Assembly: GCA_021814475.1 (NCBI GenBank)
Contig: JAKAIE010000003.1
Span: forward strand, 1 to 64,000
Direction of reading: 5' to 3'
Source: Nitrospirota bacterium
GTDB lineage: Bacteria; Nitrospirota; Thermodesulfovibrionia; Thermodesulfovibrionales; UBA6898
Length of the DNA: 64,000 nucleotides
A program made the translations under genes and the position numbers. The first letter of the stretch is position 1. Each line of letters starts with the position of its first letter. Below, one piece after another: positions 23,088 through 32,900 of the stretch. The notes beneath the pieces were generated by a model. That model was not told where the DNA came from. It saw only the letters and a list, made by a program, of their open reading frames with translations, and searched no databases.

Positions 23088-24209
23088 ATGGATACACCCC
23101 TCGAAAGAAAGATCATCGGCCGCATCAGAAGGGAAGGCAGCATCACCTTCGAGGCCTTCATGGCTATGGCGCTCTATGATCCGGAGTACGGCTATTATTG
23201 TTCAGAGGACCTGGCGATAGGGAAGGCCGGGGATTTTTACACCAGCGCCCATCTCCATCCCGTCTTCGGCGCGATGCTCGGCAGGCAGATGCGGGAGATG
23301 TGGGAATTCATGGGAAGTCCGGCTTTCTTCACTCTCGTCGAGGTCGGCGGCGGGGAGGGGCATATCTGCAGGGATATGCTCGACTCTCTCCGCAGCAGCG
23401 TTTTTTTCGACTCCCTGCAGTATCTGATCGTCGAGATAAATCCGGCGATGCAGAAGAAGCAGGCCGCCCTGCTCGGCGACCTCGCCGTGAAGGTCCGCTG
23501 GGTGTCTTCCCTTGCGGAGGCCGGGCATGTCAGGGGCTGCATATTTTCGAACGAGCTCCTCGACGCCTTTCCTGTTCATCTCGTCGAGATGCAGGAGACC
23601 CTGCAGGAGATGTATGTAGCAGTGAAGAACGGAGGTCTTGCGCTTCAGGCCGGTCCTCCCTCCTCTCCCCTGCTGGAGAAATACCTTGCCGCGGGCTCAG
23701 TAGTTCTCGAAAGGGGATACAGGACAGAGATCAATCTCAGGGTCAGGGACTGGCTCCGTGATGTGGGCGCCTGCCTGGACCAGGGGTTTCTCCTGACGAT
23801 TGATTACGGTTATACGGCACGCGACTATTACAGCGAGGACCGGAACAGGGGGACGCTGGTATGCTATTACCGCCACCAGATGAATGAAGACCCTCTGGAG
23901 CATCCGGGTTCTCAGGATATCACAAGCCATGTGGATTTCTCCGCGGTGAAAAGAGGGGGCGATGAGTTCGGGCTGAGGAGCCTGGGTCTCAGCAGCCAGG
24001 GGGCATATCTCGTTTCGCTCGGCATCGACGAGGAGATACAGAGGCTCGCCGCGACCTCGGCCGACTACCCCACTGAACTCGCGAGGATCAAGAAGCTGAT
24101 CATGCCGCAGGGCATGGGGGATTCACATATGGTGATGGCCCAGTACAAAGGGCCGGGGGATCCCGTCCTCAGAGGTTTTGCCCTGAGGAATCAGCTCAGA
24201 TACCTGTAA
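23088..24209 (+). CDS. SAM-dependent methyltransferase, MidA/NDUFAF7 family
   Basis: A 373-residue protein of the DUF185 (MidA) family. The N-terminal segment ITFEAFMAMALYDPEYGYYCSEDLAIGKAGDFYTSAHLHPVFGAMLG is characteristic, followed by the SAM-binding VEVGGGEGHICRDML and the FSNELLDAFPVHLVE segment. The eukaryotic member NDUFAF7 methylates a complex I subunit; bacterial substrates are not known. It has its own TATAAT-type promoter 7 bases before the ATG. The 3' end overlaps the convergent TIM-barrel gene by 14 bases. Confidence 0.88.
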   Translation: MDTPLERKIIGRIRREGSITFEAFMAMALYDPEYGYYCSEDLAIGKAGDFYTSAHLHPVFGAMLGRQMREMWEFMGSPAFFTLVEVGGGEGHICRDMLDSLRSSVFFDSLQYLIVEINPAMQKKQAALLGDLAVKVRWVSSLAEAGHVRGCIFSNELLDAFPVHLVEMQETLQEMYVAVKNGGLALQAGPPSSPLLEKYLAAGSVVLERGYRTEINLRVRDWLRDVGACLDQGFLLTIDYGYTARDYYSEDRNRGTLVCYYRHQMNEDPLEHPGSQDITSHVDFSAVKRGGDEFGLRSLGLSSQGAYLVSLGIDEEIQRLAATSADYPTELARIKKLIMPQGMGDSHMVMAQYKGPGDPVLRGFALRNQLRYL

Positions 24210-24957
24210 TATTAGCATGATACTGAATGCTCCTGAGGGCATGCTCCTGCGTATGGGCCTCAAGGGTATGAATGCAGTCCCGGTTTTTCAGCAGGCCGAA
24301 GAAGAGTCCGAAATCGAAGCTGCCGTCTCCCATCGGCAGATGCTGGTCCGCTGTTCCATCGTTATCGTGCAGATGAAGCTCGACTATGTAGGGGTTCAGG
24401 GCCTCCATCCAGTCTTCAAGAGGCGTCTTCGAAAAGAGGTTGAAATGGCCGGTGTCGAAGCAGATGCCGAAGTGCCTCGAACCGAGCCGCTCCATGAGCA
24501 TCCTGAGGTTGACAGGATCTTCCTCGAAGATGTTTTCGATCGCGATCGAGATGCCGAGGGCAGCGGCGGTTTCTATGAAAGGTTCCCAGGTGAGAAGGCT
24601 TTTTTCCAGCCAGAGTTCAGTGTGAAGACCATACTTCCATTTCTCATATCCGGAGTGAAAGACTATCGCCCTCGGCCTGAGGATTCCGGCGATATCGAAT
24701 ACCTGCCGGAACCGCTCCGTCGTGGCATTGCGTACCAGGCTGTCGACGGCCCCGGGGGAGAGGTCCATGAACGGGGCGTGGATCGAGAGCGCAGGCCCGT
24801 AATCCAGAGTTTCCCTCAGCCCCCTGACCGCTCCGGCTGTCAGACCGTCAAGGGCGGCCCCGCCGAAATACAGCTCCAGGTCCAGTCGGTGTTTCCTCAG
24901 GAAGGAGATGTGTTCGGTCAGCAGCGGATAGGGGATATGGATATGCGGGGCAGGCAC
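24196..24957 (-). CDS. TIM-barrel sugar phosphate isomerase/epimerase-like protein
   Basis: A 253-residue protein of the AP-endonuclease-2 TIM-barrel superfamily. Visible signatures are the SIHAPFMDLSPG segment near residue 58, VFHSGYEKW near 98, IAIENIFEEDP near 139, CFDTGHFNLF near 168 and ELHLHDNDG near 193, which together supply the usual His/Asp/Glu metal ligands. It is probably a divalent-metal isomerase or epimerase; the substrate is unknown. It begins with GTG overlapping the FmdB-type stop by one base (TAGTG), so the two genes are translationally coupled. Confidence 0.82.
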   Translation of the reverse strand: MPAPHIHIPYPLLTEHISFLRKHRLDLELYFGGAALDGLTAGAVRGLRETLDYGPALSIHAPFMDLSPGAVDSLVRNATTERFRQVFDIAGILRPRAIVFHSGYEKWKYGLHTELWLEKSLLTWEPFIETAAALGISIAIENIFEEDPVNLRMLMERLGSRHFGICFDTGHFNLFSKTPLEDWMEALNPYIVELHLHDNDGTADQHLPMGDGSFDFGLFFGLLKNRDCIHTLEAHTQEHALRSIQYHANITGI

Positions 24958-25286
24958 TACGAAGAGACCGCTGGTTTCTCCGTGGATTTCGGGGAAGACT
25001 CCGCATCGGTTTTCGTCTCAGTGCCCTTGGTGTCCGCTGCAGGGCCATCTGCCTTTTTGTCGCCGGACTTCGTGGTTTTACCCTGCTTTTCAGAGCCCCT
25101 CTTTTTGTCCGGGGCATAGTCTGTCACATACCAGCCGGTGCCTTTCAGGACGAACGAGGTGTTGGAGATCTTTTTTTTCAGCAACCCGCCGCAGTCCGGG
25201 CACGCGGTCAGGGGCTTTTCGGTGATCTTCTGCATAATCTCGTGATGTTTGCCGCATTTGCTGCAGCCGTATTCATAAATAGGCAT
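24957..25286 (-). CDS. FmdB-family zinc ribbon protein
   Basis: A 109-residue protein. The first 60 residues ([16 protein letters not shown]..., [16 protein letters not shown]) are the FmdB-type zinc ribbon with two CxxC pairs. The last 50 residues are a low-complexity Lys/Ser/Thr/Glu tail. Such proteins are widespread, of unknown function, and named after a putative regulator beside a formamidase/amidase gene. It is the first gene of a two-gene leftward operon with the TIM-barrel gene, and has an AGGAGG site. It is divergent from coaE. Confidence 0.85.
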   Translation of the reverse strand: MPIYEYGCSKCGKHHEIMQKITEKPLTACPDCGGLLKKKISNTSFVLKGTGWYVTDYAPDKKRGSEKQGKTTKSGDKKADGPAADTKGTETKTDAESSPKSTEKPAVSS

Positions 25287-25427
25287 ATCGGAAAACCTCC
25301 TTTGCGGTCCCTGCTATCTGCACAGGGGGACCGGGTCTGCATTGCGTATGTCCCGCCGAGCCAGGCGGGGAGAATTACTTCGCAATATTTATAATAACGC
25401 AGACCCGGAAAAAGCGTCAATTTTGGC

Positions 25428-25433
25428 TATAAT
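25428..25433 (+). promoter_or_regulatory. -10 box of coaE
   Basis: TATAAT ends 8 bases before the coaE ATG at 25442. There is no clear -35 box at 17 bases, and only a weak AGGG between. A leaderless or near-leaderless mRNA is likely. Confidence 0.5.
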
Positions 25434-25441
25434 AGGGTGTA

Positions 25442-26041
25442 ATGTTCCTCGTGGGGCTGACCGGCAATTACGGCATGGGAAAGAGCACGGTCCTGGCGAC
25501 CTTCGGGTCTCTCGGGGCGGTCGTGATGAGCGCCGACGCGATCGTCGGGCGGCTTCTGGAAGATGAAAGGGTGCGCGACCGCATCAGGGGGATGTTCGGT
25601 GACGACGTCATCGGGAACGGTGGCCGGCTGGATAAAAAAACCGTTGCCTCCAGGATCTTTTCCGATCCCGAACAGAGGAAAAGGCTTGAGGCCCTCCTTC
25701 ACCCTCTTGTTTTCGCAGAGATTGAGGCTGCGGCCAGCAATCCGGACTATGCTGACAGGGTTATTGTCGTAGAGGTTCCGCTCCTCTTCGAAAGTTCGGC
25801 TGAGCTCAAATTCCGGAAAACGATCACGGTGCATACCTCTGAAGAAAAAGCGGTCGGGCGGCTGGAGCGGAAGAGCATATCGCGTGAAGAGGCCCTTGCG
25901 CGTCTGGAGGCACAGATGCCGATCAGTGAAAAGATAAAACGCGCGGACTATGCGATCGATAACAGTGACAGCGAGGAGGAGACCGAAAGGCAGGTCGGGA
26001 AAATCTACCGCGACCTCGTCAGTTTATCCCGTACTTCCTGA
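25442..26041 (+). CDS. coaE: Dephospho-CoA kinase
   Basis: A 199-residue P-loop kinase that phosphorylates the 3'-hydroxyl of dephospho-CoA, the last step of coenzyme A synthesis. It has the Walker A segment GNYGMGKST (residues 8-16), SADAIVGRLLE, a HPLV segment near residue 80 and VVEVPLLFES near 105, all typical of CoaE. The usual GLTGGIGSGKS is altered to GLTGNYGMGKS but keeps the P-loop. The 3' end overlaps the end of the convergent response regulator gene by 23 bases. Confidence 0.9.
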   Translation: MFLVGLTGNYGMGKSTVLATFGSLGAVVMSADAIVGRLLEDERVRDRIRGMFGDDVIGNGGRLDKKTVASRIFSDPEQRKRLEALLHPLVFAEIEAAASNPDYADRVIVVEVPLLFESSAELKFRKTITVHTSEEKAVGRLERKSISREEALARLEAQMPISEKIKRADYAIDNSDSEEETERQVGKIYRDLVSLSRTS

Positions 26042-27350
26042 GCTTGTGGTAGAGGGTCTTCCGGTCGATGCCGAGGATCTGGCTTGTCCTTGACTGGTTG
26101 CCGTTAGTCTCCCGGAGCACCTTCAGGATATATTCCCGTTCCATGGCCTCAAGGGAGGCATGTTCTTTCGATTCCCCTGCTGCCCGGCCGACCGGCACCG
26201 AGAGGTCTCCGACCCCGATCTCAGGCGCCTCGCAGAGGATGACAGCCCGTTCGATGACATTTTCGAGTTCACGCACGTTGCCTGGCCAATGATACTGCAG
26301 CAGTTTCTCTAGGGCCCCCGGGTCGAGCCCTCTGATATTTTTCGAAAGTTTCCGGCCGTATTTCCCGATGAAGTAGGAGGCGAGTTCCGCTACGTCGTCG
26401 CGCCTCTCCCTCAGGGGCGGAAGGGAGACCGTGATGACATTCAGGCGGTAAAAAAGGTCCTCCCTGAACGCCCCTGACCTGACCAGTTCCGTGAGGTCCT
26501 TGTTCGTGGCCGCAAGGACCCGGACATCGACCTCGAGAGTCCTGTTGCTGCCGATTCTCCTGAATTCTCCTGAATCGAGGAACCGCAACAGCTTCGCCTG
26601 CAGTGAGAGGGGCATCTCCGCAATCTCGTCGAGAAAGAGAGTCCCCTTGTCCGCAACCTCCACGATGCCGTGTTTGGTCTGGTACGCGTTCGTGAATGAG
26701 CCCTTTTCATGACCGAAGATCTCCGACTCGATCAGGTTCTCCGAGAGCGTGGCGCAGTTCAGTGCGATGAACGGATATCCGGCCCTCCTGCTGTGGTGCC
26801 AGACCGTGTTTGCTACAAGCTCCTTGCCTGTGCCGCTCTCCCCCAGGATCAGGACCGCAGAGTCGGTCGGCGCGATCTTCCGGATAAGGGCCAGGATCTC
26901 CTTCATCTGGCGGCTCCTGCTCACGATCTCGAAAGGAGATTCCTTCCTGACCAGTTCCTGCTGCAGAAGCTGACTCTTGATGCTCAGCTTTCCGTACTCA
27001 TACGCCCTGTTGATCACGATCACAAGTTCGTCGAGCTTGTACGGCTTTGTGAGATAGTCGTAGGCCCCATGCTTCATCGCGTCCACCGCGGTCTCGACCG
27101 TCGCCTTTCCGGTCAGCACGACTATCACCGGCGAGGCGGGATCAAGATGCAGTTTCTTCATCAGGGCCATCCCGTCCATGCCCGGCATCATGATGTCCAG
27201 GAGGATGACATCGAAGACCCGCTCCGTCATGATGCCGAGTGCCTCCTGTCCGTCTGAGGCGGTTTCGACGCCGAAGCCCTTGCGCGTCAGTTCCTTTCTG
27301 AGAAGGCGGCGTATCGGCTCTTCGTCGTCGACGACCAGGACGCTAATCAT
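26019..27350 (-). CDS. NtrC-family response regulator with variant GSFTNA loop
   Basis: A 443-residue regulator: receiver with Asp52 in VILLDIMMPG, AAA+ domain with Walker A GESGTGKE and Walker B LFLDEIAE, and a Fis helix-turn-helix (SQILGIDRKTLYHKL). The loop that touches sigma-54 reads GSFTNA instead of the nearly invariant GAFTGA; the Thr is kept, but the Gly that follows is Asn. It may still use sigma-54 with altered efficiency, or act differently. I chose ATG 27350, which gives a normal receiver start and overlaps the kinase stop by 8 bases; an in-frame start further upstream, inside the kinase, is unlikely. Confidence 0.9.
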   Translation of the reverse strand: MISVLVVDDEEPIRRLLRKELTRKGFGVETASDGQEALGIMTERVFDVILLDIMMPGMDGMALMKKLHLDPASPVIVVLTGKATVETAVDAMKHGAYDYLTKPYKLDELVIVINRAYEYGKLSIKSQLLQQELVRKESPFEIVSRSRQMKEILALIRKIAPTDSAVLILGESGTGKELVANTVWHHSRRAGYPFIALNCATLSENLIESEIFGHEKGSFTNAYQTKHGIVEVADKGTLFLDEIAEMPLSLQAKLLRFLDSGEFRRIGSNRTLEVDVRVLAATNKDLTELVRSGAFREDLFYRLNVITVSLPPLRERRDDVAELASYFIGKYGRKLSKNIRGLDPGALEKLLQYHWPGNVRELENVIERAVILCEAPEIGVGDLSVPVGRAAGESKEHASLEAMEREYILKVLRETNGNQSRTSQILGIDRKTLYHKLRKYGIN

Positions 27351-28968
27351 GCCGGAGTTGTGCGGGGAACTGTATGCTGAAGGCGGTCCCCTTTCCCTCT
27401 TCGCTTGCAACGTCGATGCTGCCATTGTGGTCTTCCACTATCTTGTGGCAGATCGAAAGGCCGAGGCCCGTGCCCTCACCGACGGGCTTGGTGGTAAAAA
27501 AGGGATCGAATATTTTTTCGATGATGGCGGGGGAGATGCCCGAACCGGTGTCCGAGACCGAGACCGTGATGCTCGGAATGTCCTCGAGAAACCTCTTGCC
27601 GTGAATCCCATGGCTCATCCCGCTCGTGATCACGATGCTCCCGCGTTCGGGCGTGAAGTACATCGAGTTCATGATGATATTCATGAAGAGCTGGCGAAGG
27701 CTTCCGGGGTCGGCAAAGATCCTCGGCAGGTCCCTGTTCAGCCTGAGTTCGATATTATGGTTCAGCCTCTTGGCCCGGTGGTTGACCAGGAGGATGACCT
27801 CCTTGATCAGTTCGTTGATGTCGATCTCCCGGCAGGTGCCGGCCGAGGGCCGTGCGAAGTCCAGGAGACTCCTCAGGATGTCTTTGCACCGGAAGATCTC
27901 GTTGTGGATCGTCTCCAGGTATTCGGGGAAGTCTTCGAACTCCGGGACGTCGCGGAGCCGCTTGTCTCCGGCCCGCTCCAGCAGGGCTTCCGAATAACCG
28001 GCGATGATGCCGAGGGGGTTGTTTATCTCGTGGGCGATGCCGGCGACAAGGGTCCCGAGGGAGGCGAGCCTGTCAGACCTGATCAGCTGCTGTTCGAGCC
28101 CCTTCTGCGCGGAGACGTCCTTGAGATAATGGACCGCGGCATAGAGTTTTCCCTCCTCGTCGGTCAGGGGGTAGGCCCAAAAGTGAAATATGCTGCCCCC
28201 TGTGCCTTTCAGTTCGCGGAAGGACTGCCGCATGCCGCTCATCGTCGCCGCGCACACAGGCTCCCTGATCGCTATCCCGATGCGCCCAAAGATCTCGTCG
28301 CACCGCCGCCCCGCGATCTGGACCGCAGACAGGCCGACCTTTTTCAGAAGTGTGTGGTTTGCACGGATCACCTCCTGGCGGTTGTTTTCGATCCAGACCA
28401 TGTCCGTGATCGAGTCGAAGGTCCGCTCCCATTCCTTCTTCTCGCGGGATATCTCCTGGAAGAGGAGCGCGTTTTCGAGCGCGATCGATATATGTTTGGC
28501 AACAGGCAGCAGGATCTGGAGGTCCTTTTCCGAGTATTGCTCCGGATGGATGCTGTCGAGGTTGAAGACGCCGAGGATCTTGTCATGGACCAGCGGGATG
28601 CTGATCGTGGAGCGGATGCCCTCGTCGCGGAGCTTTCTGTCGAGCGGGAATGCGAGGTTGTCGAGGTCCCTGTTGATCCAGGGCTGGTTATGCCTTATCA
28701 CCCAGCCTGCGCTCGTGCCCTCGACAGGCGCCTTGACGCCTTTCTTCATGATCGTATTCATCTCGGTGTCGAGGGCGAAGATCAGGAGGTTGTTCTCCTT
28801 TTCGTTGAAGAGGAGGAGGCTCGCCCTGTTGTAGCCTATCAGTTTGCGGATTTCGGAGACCATGATCCGGAAGACGGTGCCGATGCTGAGGCTCGAATTG
28901 ATGATCCCGCTGAGTTCGCTGATCAGATTGAAGATGGCGAGGTTGTCTTTTTCGCTGGCAGTCTCCAT
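27343..28968 (-). CDS. Soluble GAF-PAS sensor histidine kinase
   Basis: A 541-residue kinase without membrane helices. An N-terminal GAF domain (about residues 10-165) is followed by a PAS-like domain (about 185-300), HisKA with the GIAHEINNPLG box, and an HATPase domain with DTGSGI, FDPFFTTK and GTGLGL. It would sense a cytoplasmic signal, possibly redox or a small ligand, and phosphorylate the overlapping downstream regulator. The ATG is 5 bases after a TATAAT on the minus strand and has no Shine-Dalgarno sequence. Confidence 0.93.
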   Translation of the reverse strand: METASEKDNLAIFNLISELSGIINSSLSIGTVFRIMVSEIRKLIGYNRASLLLFNEKENNLLIFALDTEMNTIMKKGVKAPVEGTSAGWVIRHNQPWINRDLDNLAFPLDRKLRDEGIRSTISIPLVHDKILGVFNLDSIHPEQYSEKDLQILLPVAKHISIALENALLFQEISREKKEWERTFDSITDMVWIENNRQEVIRANHTLLKKVGLSAVQIAGRRCDEIFGRIGIAIREPVCAATMSGMRQSFRELKGTGGSIFHFWAYPLTDEEGKLYAAVHYLKDVSAQKGLEQQLIRSDRLASLGTLVAGIAHEINNPLGIIAGYSEALLERAGDKRLRDVPEFEDFPEYLETIHNEIFRCKDILRSLLDFARPSAGTCREIDINELIKEVILLVNHRAKRLNHNIELRLNRDLPRIFADPGSLRQLFMNIIMNSMYFTPERGSIVITSGMSHGIHGKRFLEDIPSITVSVSDTGSGISPAIIEKIFDPFFTTKPVGEGTGLGLSICHKIVEDHNGSIDVASEEGKGTAFSIQFPAQLRHD

Positions 28969-28973
28969 GAATT

Positions 28974-28979
28974 ATTATA
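28974..28979 (-). promoter_or_regulatory. -10 box of the GAF-PAS kinase gene
   Basis: On the minus strand TATAAT is followed by AATTC and then the ATG at 28968. Transcription would start at or next to the start codon. The matching -35 is weak (TTCTGC at 18 bases). Confidence 0.55.
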
Positions 28980-29065
28980 CCAGACCTGTGCGGTGCGGCA
29001 GAAAACGCCACCCCGGAAATAGTAGACTATAGAACGCGGTGAACGATTATTCCGGAGGTCTTTTG

Positions 29066-29809
29066 ATGAAACGCATGAACTGGTATATCCTGCTTGCCCT
29101 GTCGCTGGTCCTGCTTTCTTTTGTGACCTATGGCATACAGCTGGCCGTATTTCGCAGGACAGAGGACACCTTCTTTTATATGGTGCAGGACCTTGCGTTC
29201 GTGCCGGTCCAGGTGCTCCTGGTTTCGCTGTTCATCGGAAAGCTGCTCAACGAGCGTGAGAAGGGGGCGCTCCTGAAGAAGATGAACATGCTGATCGGGG
29301 CTTTTTACAGCGAGGTGGGAAGCGGTCTGATCACGCGCGGCGTTGCATTCAGCGGCGACCTGACGGAACTCTCCGGCCACTTGCTCGTGACGCACCAGTG
29401 GACGCACAGGGATTTTGAGAAGGCGAAGTTCCTGATAGCCCGCGCGGACCCTCTCCTTGACGCACGGCGCGGAGATCTCGGAAGGCTGCAGGTTTTCCTT
29501 GAAGGCAAAAGGGAATTTCTCCTGAGCCTGCTGGCAAACCCGAACCTGCTTGAGCATGATGCCTTTACCGACCTCCTCTGGGCGGTCTTTCATCTTATGG
29601 AGGAACTCAGCTTCCGTGAGGACTTCGCGGACCTGCCTTCGGCGGATTACGACCACCTTTCAGGAGATATGAAAAGGGCCTTTATCCAGCTTCTTTCTGA
29701 GTGGCTTTCGTATATGCAGCATCTGAAGCAGGACTATCCCTATCTCTTCTCCCTGGCGGTGCGGATGAATCCCCTCGACCGGGAGGCGAGTCCTGTGATC
29801 CGGAAGTGA
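29066..29809 (+). CDS. Hypothetical membrane protein with cytoplasmic helical domain
   Basis: A 247-residue protein with two N-terminal transmembrane helices (about residues 6-27 and 38-60) and a 185-residue helical soluble region that includes MEELSFREDF and QLLSEWLSYMQHLKQDYPYLFSLA. I do not recognise a family name, though the sequence looks like a conserved hypothetical protein, with a helix-rich region rather than an enzyme fold. The ATG at 29066 follows GGAGGT at a good distance; the start at 29039 lacks one. It is divergent from the kinase gene. Confidence 0.65.
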   Translation: MKRMNWYILLALSLVLLSFVTYGIQLAVFRRTEDTFFYMVQDLAFVPVQVLLVSLFIGKLLNEREKGALLKKMNMLIGAFYSEVGSGLITRGVAFSGDLTELSGHLLVTHQWTHRDFEKAKFLIARADPLLDARRGDLGRLQVFLEGKREFLLSLLANPNLLEHDAFTDLLWAVFHLMEELSFREDFADLPSADYDHLSGDMKRAFIQLLSEWLSYMQHLKQDYPYLFSLAVRMNPLDREASPVIRK

Positions 29810-29998
29810 GGCACAGCCCGGAAGGCTCCGGGCGGCCGGTTTCACTTTTGAACAGTCATCCCGTTGGTTAAAGTTCCTGCGCGTACCTGCCGAAAAAATA
29901 CCATAGCTCGGCCGCGTTATTATTCCGCGTCGTCCGGCCTCTTTGAACTGATATAAATAATACAGTCACAAAGGAATGGGGCAACCCGGGAGGGAACG

Positions 29999-32900
29999 AT
30001 GCTGCAGAAGAGAGTTATATTTGTTGTTGTCGTCTTCACACTTCTTTTCGGAGGAGAGGTCCATGCTGCCGTATCATTCGTGCAGCCGCGGCCGCTGCCC
30101 CTCACATTCACCAGTGACGGCTCCGTCGCCGGGCTTGCGAAGGCCGACGTCAACGGAGACGGCCGGCCCGATATAGCGGTCACGTACTCTGCGGGCGGGG
30201 CAGGATATATCGGCCTGCTCCTCGGAGACGGCAACGGTCAGTTCAAGGCTCCGATAGTCATAGCCCTGCCGACAGGCGCCTATAACACGTTCGGCGGGGG
30301 AATCATCGCAAAGGACTTTGACATGGACGGTGTCGCCGACCTCGCGGTGGCGGCCTCGGACGGTCACGGAAATAACAGTGTCCTCTTCTTCAAGGGCAGG
30401 GGAGACGGGACATTCAATTCCCCTGTCCCCTCTGCGCTCTCCACTGCCGGCAACGGCGCCCCGGGCCAGTTGCAGTCGTCAGACCTGAACGGCGATGCCA
30501 TACCGGACATTGTTACCCTTGATAACGGCGAGAACAAGATCGCTGTCCTGATAGGAAACGGGGACGGCACATTCAGGGCCCCGGTATATTACGCCACAGG
30601 CGCAAATCCGCAGGATATGGCAATCACGGACCTCAACAACGACGGCAAGCCCGATATTGTGGCGGGGAGTTACAACGATCAGAATCTGACTGTCTTCATC
30701 AATGACGGCACCGGCGTTTTCGCGTCCGCCCAGTACCCGGCCCGGATCCAGTTGACCGGCCTGTATATCGGCGACTTCAACAAGGATGGCAATAACGACC
30801 TTGTGATGACCGGATTCGGCGGACCGAACTGTGGGACAAATTGCCTGGTTTTCGTCCCCGGCAAGGGCGACGGCACCTTCGATCCGATACCCGACGGCAA
30901 CTTCAGTCCCATGATCGACTGGCTTTCCTCCAGTAACAGCCAGAAGGAGATCATGGACATCAACGGCGACGGCAATCCCGACATTGTGGTCCCTGTGGCG
31001 AATGGCTCGAACGAGGTCCTCGTCGGCCTCGGCAGGGGCGACGGGACCTTTTCCCCTTATGTCTACGCAGCTGCCTCTGCAACCACAGGGAACAACAGCG
31101 CCAATGTAGACGGAGGGACTCCGGCGTCCGTGATCGCCGGGGATTTTGACGCCGATGGCAATCCGGACATTGTGGTGGGCGAATCCTTGAACAATACCCG
31201 CAACGGCGGCCTTTCCTACCTGCCCGGGGATACGCAGGGACGGTTCAGATCCCCCCGCCTTTTTCAACTCGGACACGGATTATCCTCTACGACGAAGAGC
31301 ATCGTTGGCGGAGATTTCGACAACGACGGCAAGGCGGACGCTGTTGTCATTACCGATGCGCTCGACTTCATAAAGGGAAACGGCGACGGGACTTTCGCTC
31401 CGTCGACTGTCGCCCTGGGCCACATTTCAGGACCGGGTGAGTTCTATAATACGTTGAGAACAGCCGATTTTGACAGAGACAACAATCTTGACGTTGTCTG
31501 GCTTGCAACAGGGGGTGTCCAGGGCGGCTATGCCCCGAGGAATATTGCAGCCTTCGGAAACGGCGACGGTACATTCCCTGCGTATACGGTCTTTTCGAAT
31601 TCCGGAAGCTGGGCGGGGGTGAATCTTGTTATTGCGGATTTCAATAATGACAGCTACCCCGATATTGCCGTCTGGGCCTCGAACCCGGGATCGAACAACG
31701 GGCGAATCGAGGTTTTTCTTTATAATACAGCCTCCCCCCGGACGTTCGTAAGCCCTGCAGGCTTTTCTCCCATGAGCCTCGATCCCCTCTCTTATTATCC
31801 GGGGCATGCCCTCGGAACCGGCGATTTTGACGGGGACGGGAATGTCGATATCATCGCCCATTCCACTGCGGGCGGGTCGCCTGACCGGCTGCTCTTCTTC
31901 AGGGGAAACGGCGATGGGACCTTCGCTGCACCGACTTCTGCAAGCTTCGGCCTGCCGGAGATGAACGATTTTAAATCTGCAGACCTCAACAAAGACGGGA
32001 AGCTCGACCTTGTGGGGTTCGGGGGCGGAGGTGCGTATGTCTTCCTCGGCAATGGGGATGGCACGTTCGCACCGCCTGTCTATTACGACGCAGGGCCGTA
32101 TCCCGCCGAGATCAGGTTGGTCGACATGGATGGAGATGGAAACATTGATATCGTTGCCGCCACCGGCCGGTCTACCGTGGTATTACCCGGGAAAGGCGAT
32201 GGTACATTCGGGCCTGCGGTGAGGCTTGCGATAGGCAATGCCTCGAACTTTGCCCTCGATACCGCTGACCTCGACGGTGATGGAAAGCCGGATATCGTCG
32301 CCGGGCAGAACTCGGGGAGCAGGTACTCGGTCACGTCTCTCCTGAATGACTCCGGGGCGAGGTCCGATATCAGGATCACCGCCGCGCAGAGCCCCTCCTC
32401 AACCGATGTCGGACAGCCGGTCACGTTTACCGTAACGGTGACAAACGACGGACCCGACACGGCAACAGGCATTGTGGTGAACCTGACCGTGCCGCTCAAC
32501 GGGATGATCACCTCCATCACCGCCGGACAGGGCAGCTGCACAGGCACGAACACGGCCTCCTGCAGCGTCGGAGACCTCGCGAATGGGGCCAATACCACCA
32601 TTACGGTCGTTGCGGTCCCCGCCCTTGCGGGCATGCCCCTCTGGATCGCAGCCGACGGATACAGCACCTCTTCAGAGGCAAACTTCATCAACAATGGTTC
32701 GTCAGTATCGACCGCGATAAACTCCGAATACCTGAAGCTTTATTTCCCGCAGGTGGTCATGGTAGGAGACACCGTCGACTTTGTGGTCAGGTATGCGAAT
32801 ATTTCGGGCGTCGCCCTGCAGGACGTGGTCGTTGTCCTTGACCTTCCGCTCCTGGAGTACGTAAGCTCGAACAACGGCATCTACAATGCGAACAAGGGCC

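Noticed and set aside
24217-25119. A 300-codon plus-strand open frame opposite the TIM-barrel and FmdB genes
   Set aside because: The minus-strand genes have family motifs and coupled starts; this frame has none.
27178-29022. A 614-codon open frame on the plus strand opposite the kinase and regulator
   Set aside because: It is antisense to two clear genes with complete motifs, is Asp/Arg/Val-rich, and has no domain; a G+C-rich shadow.
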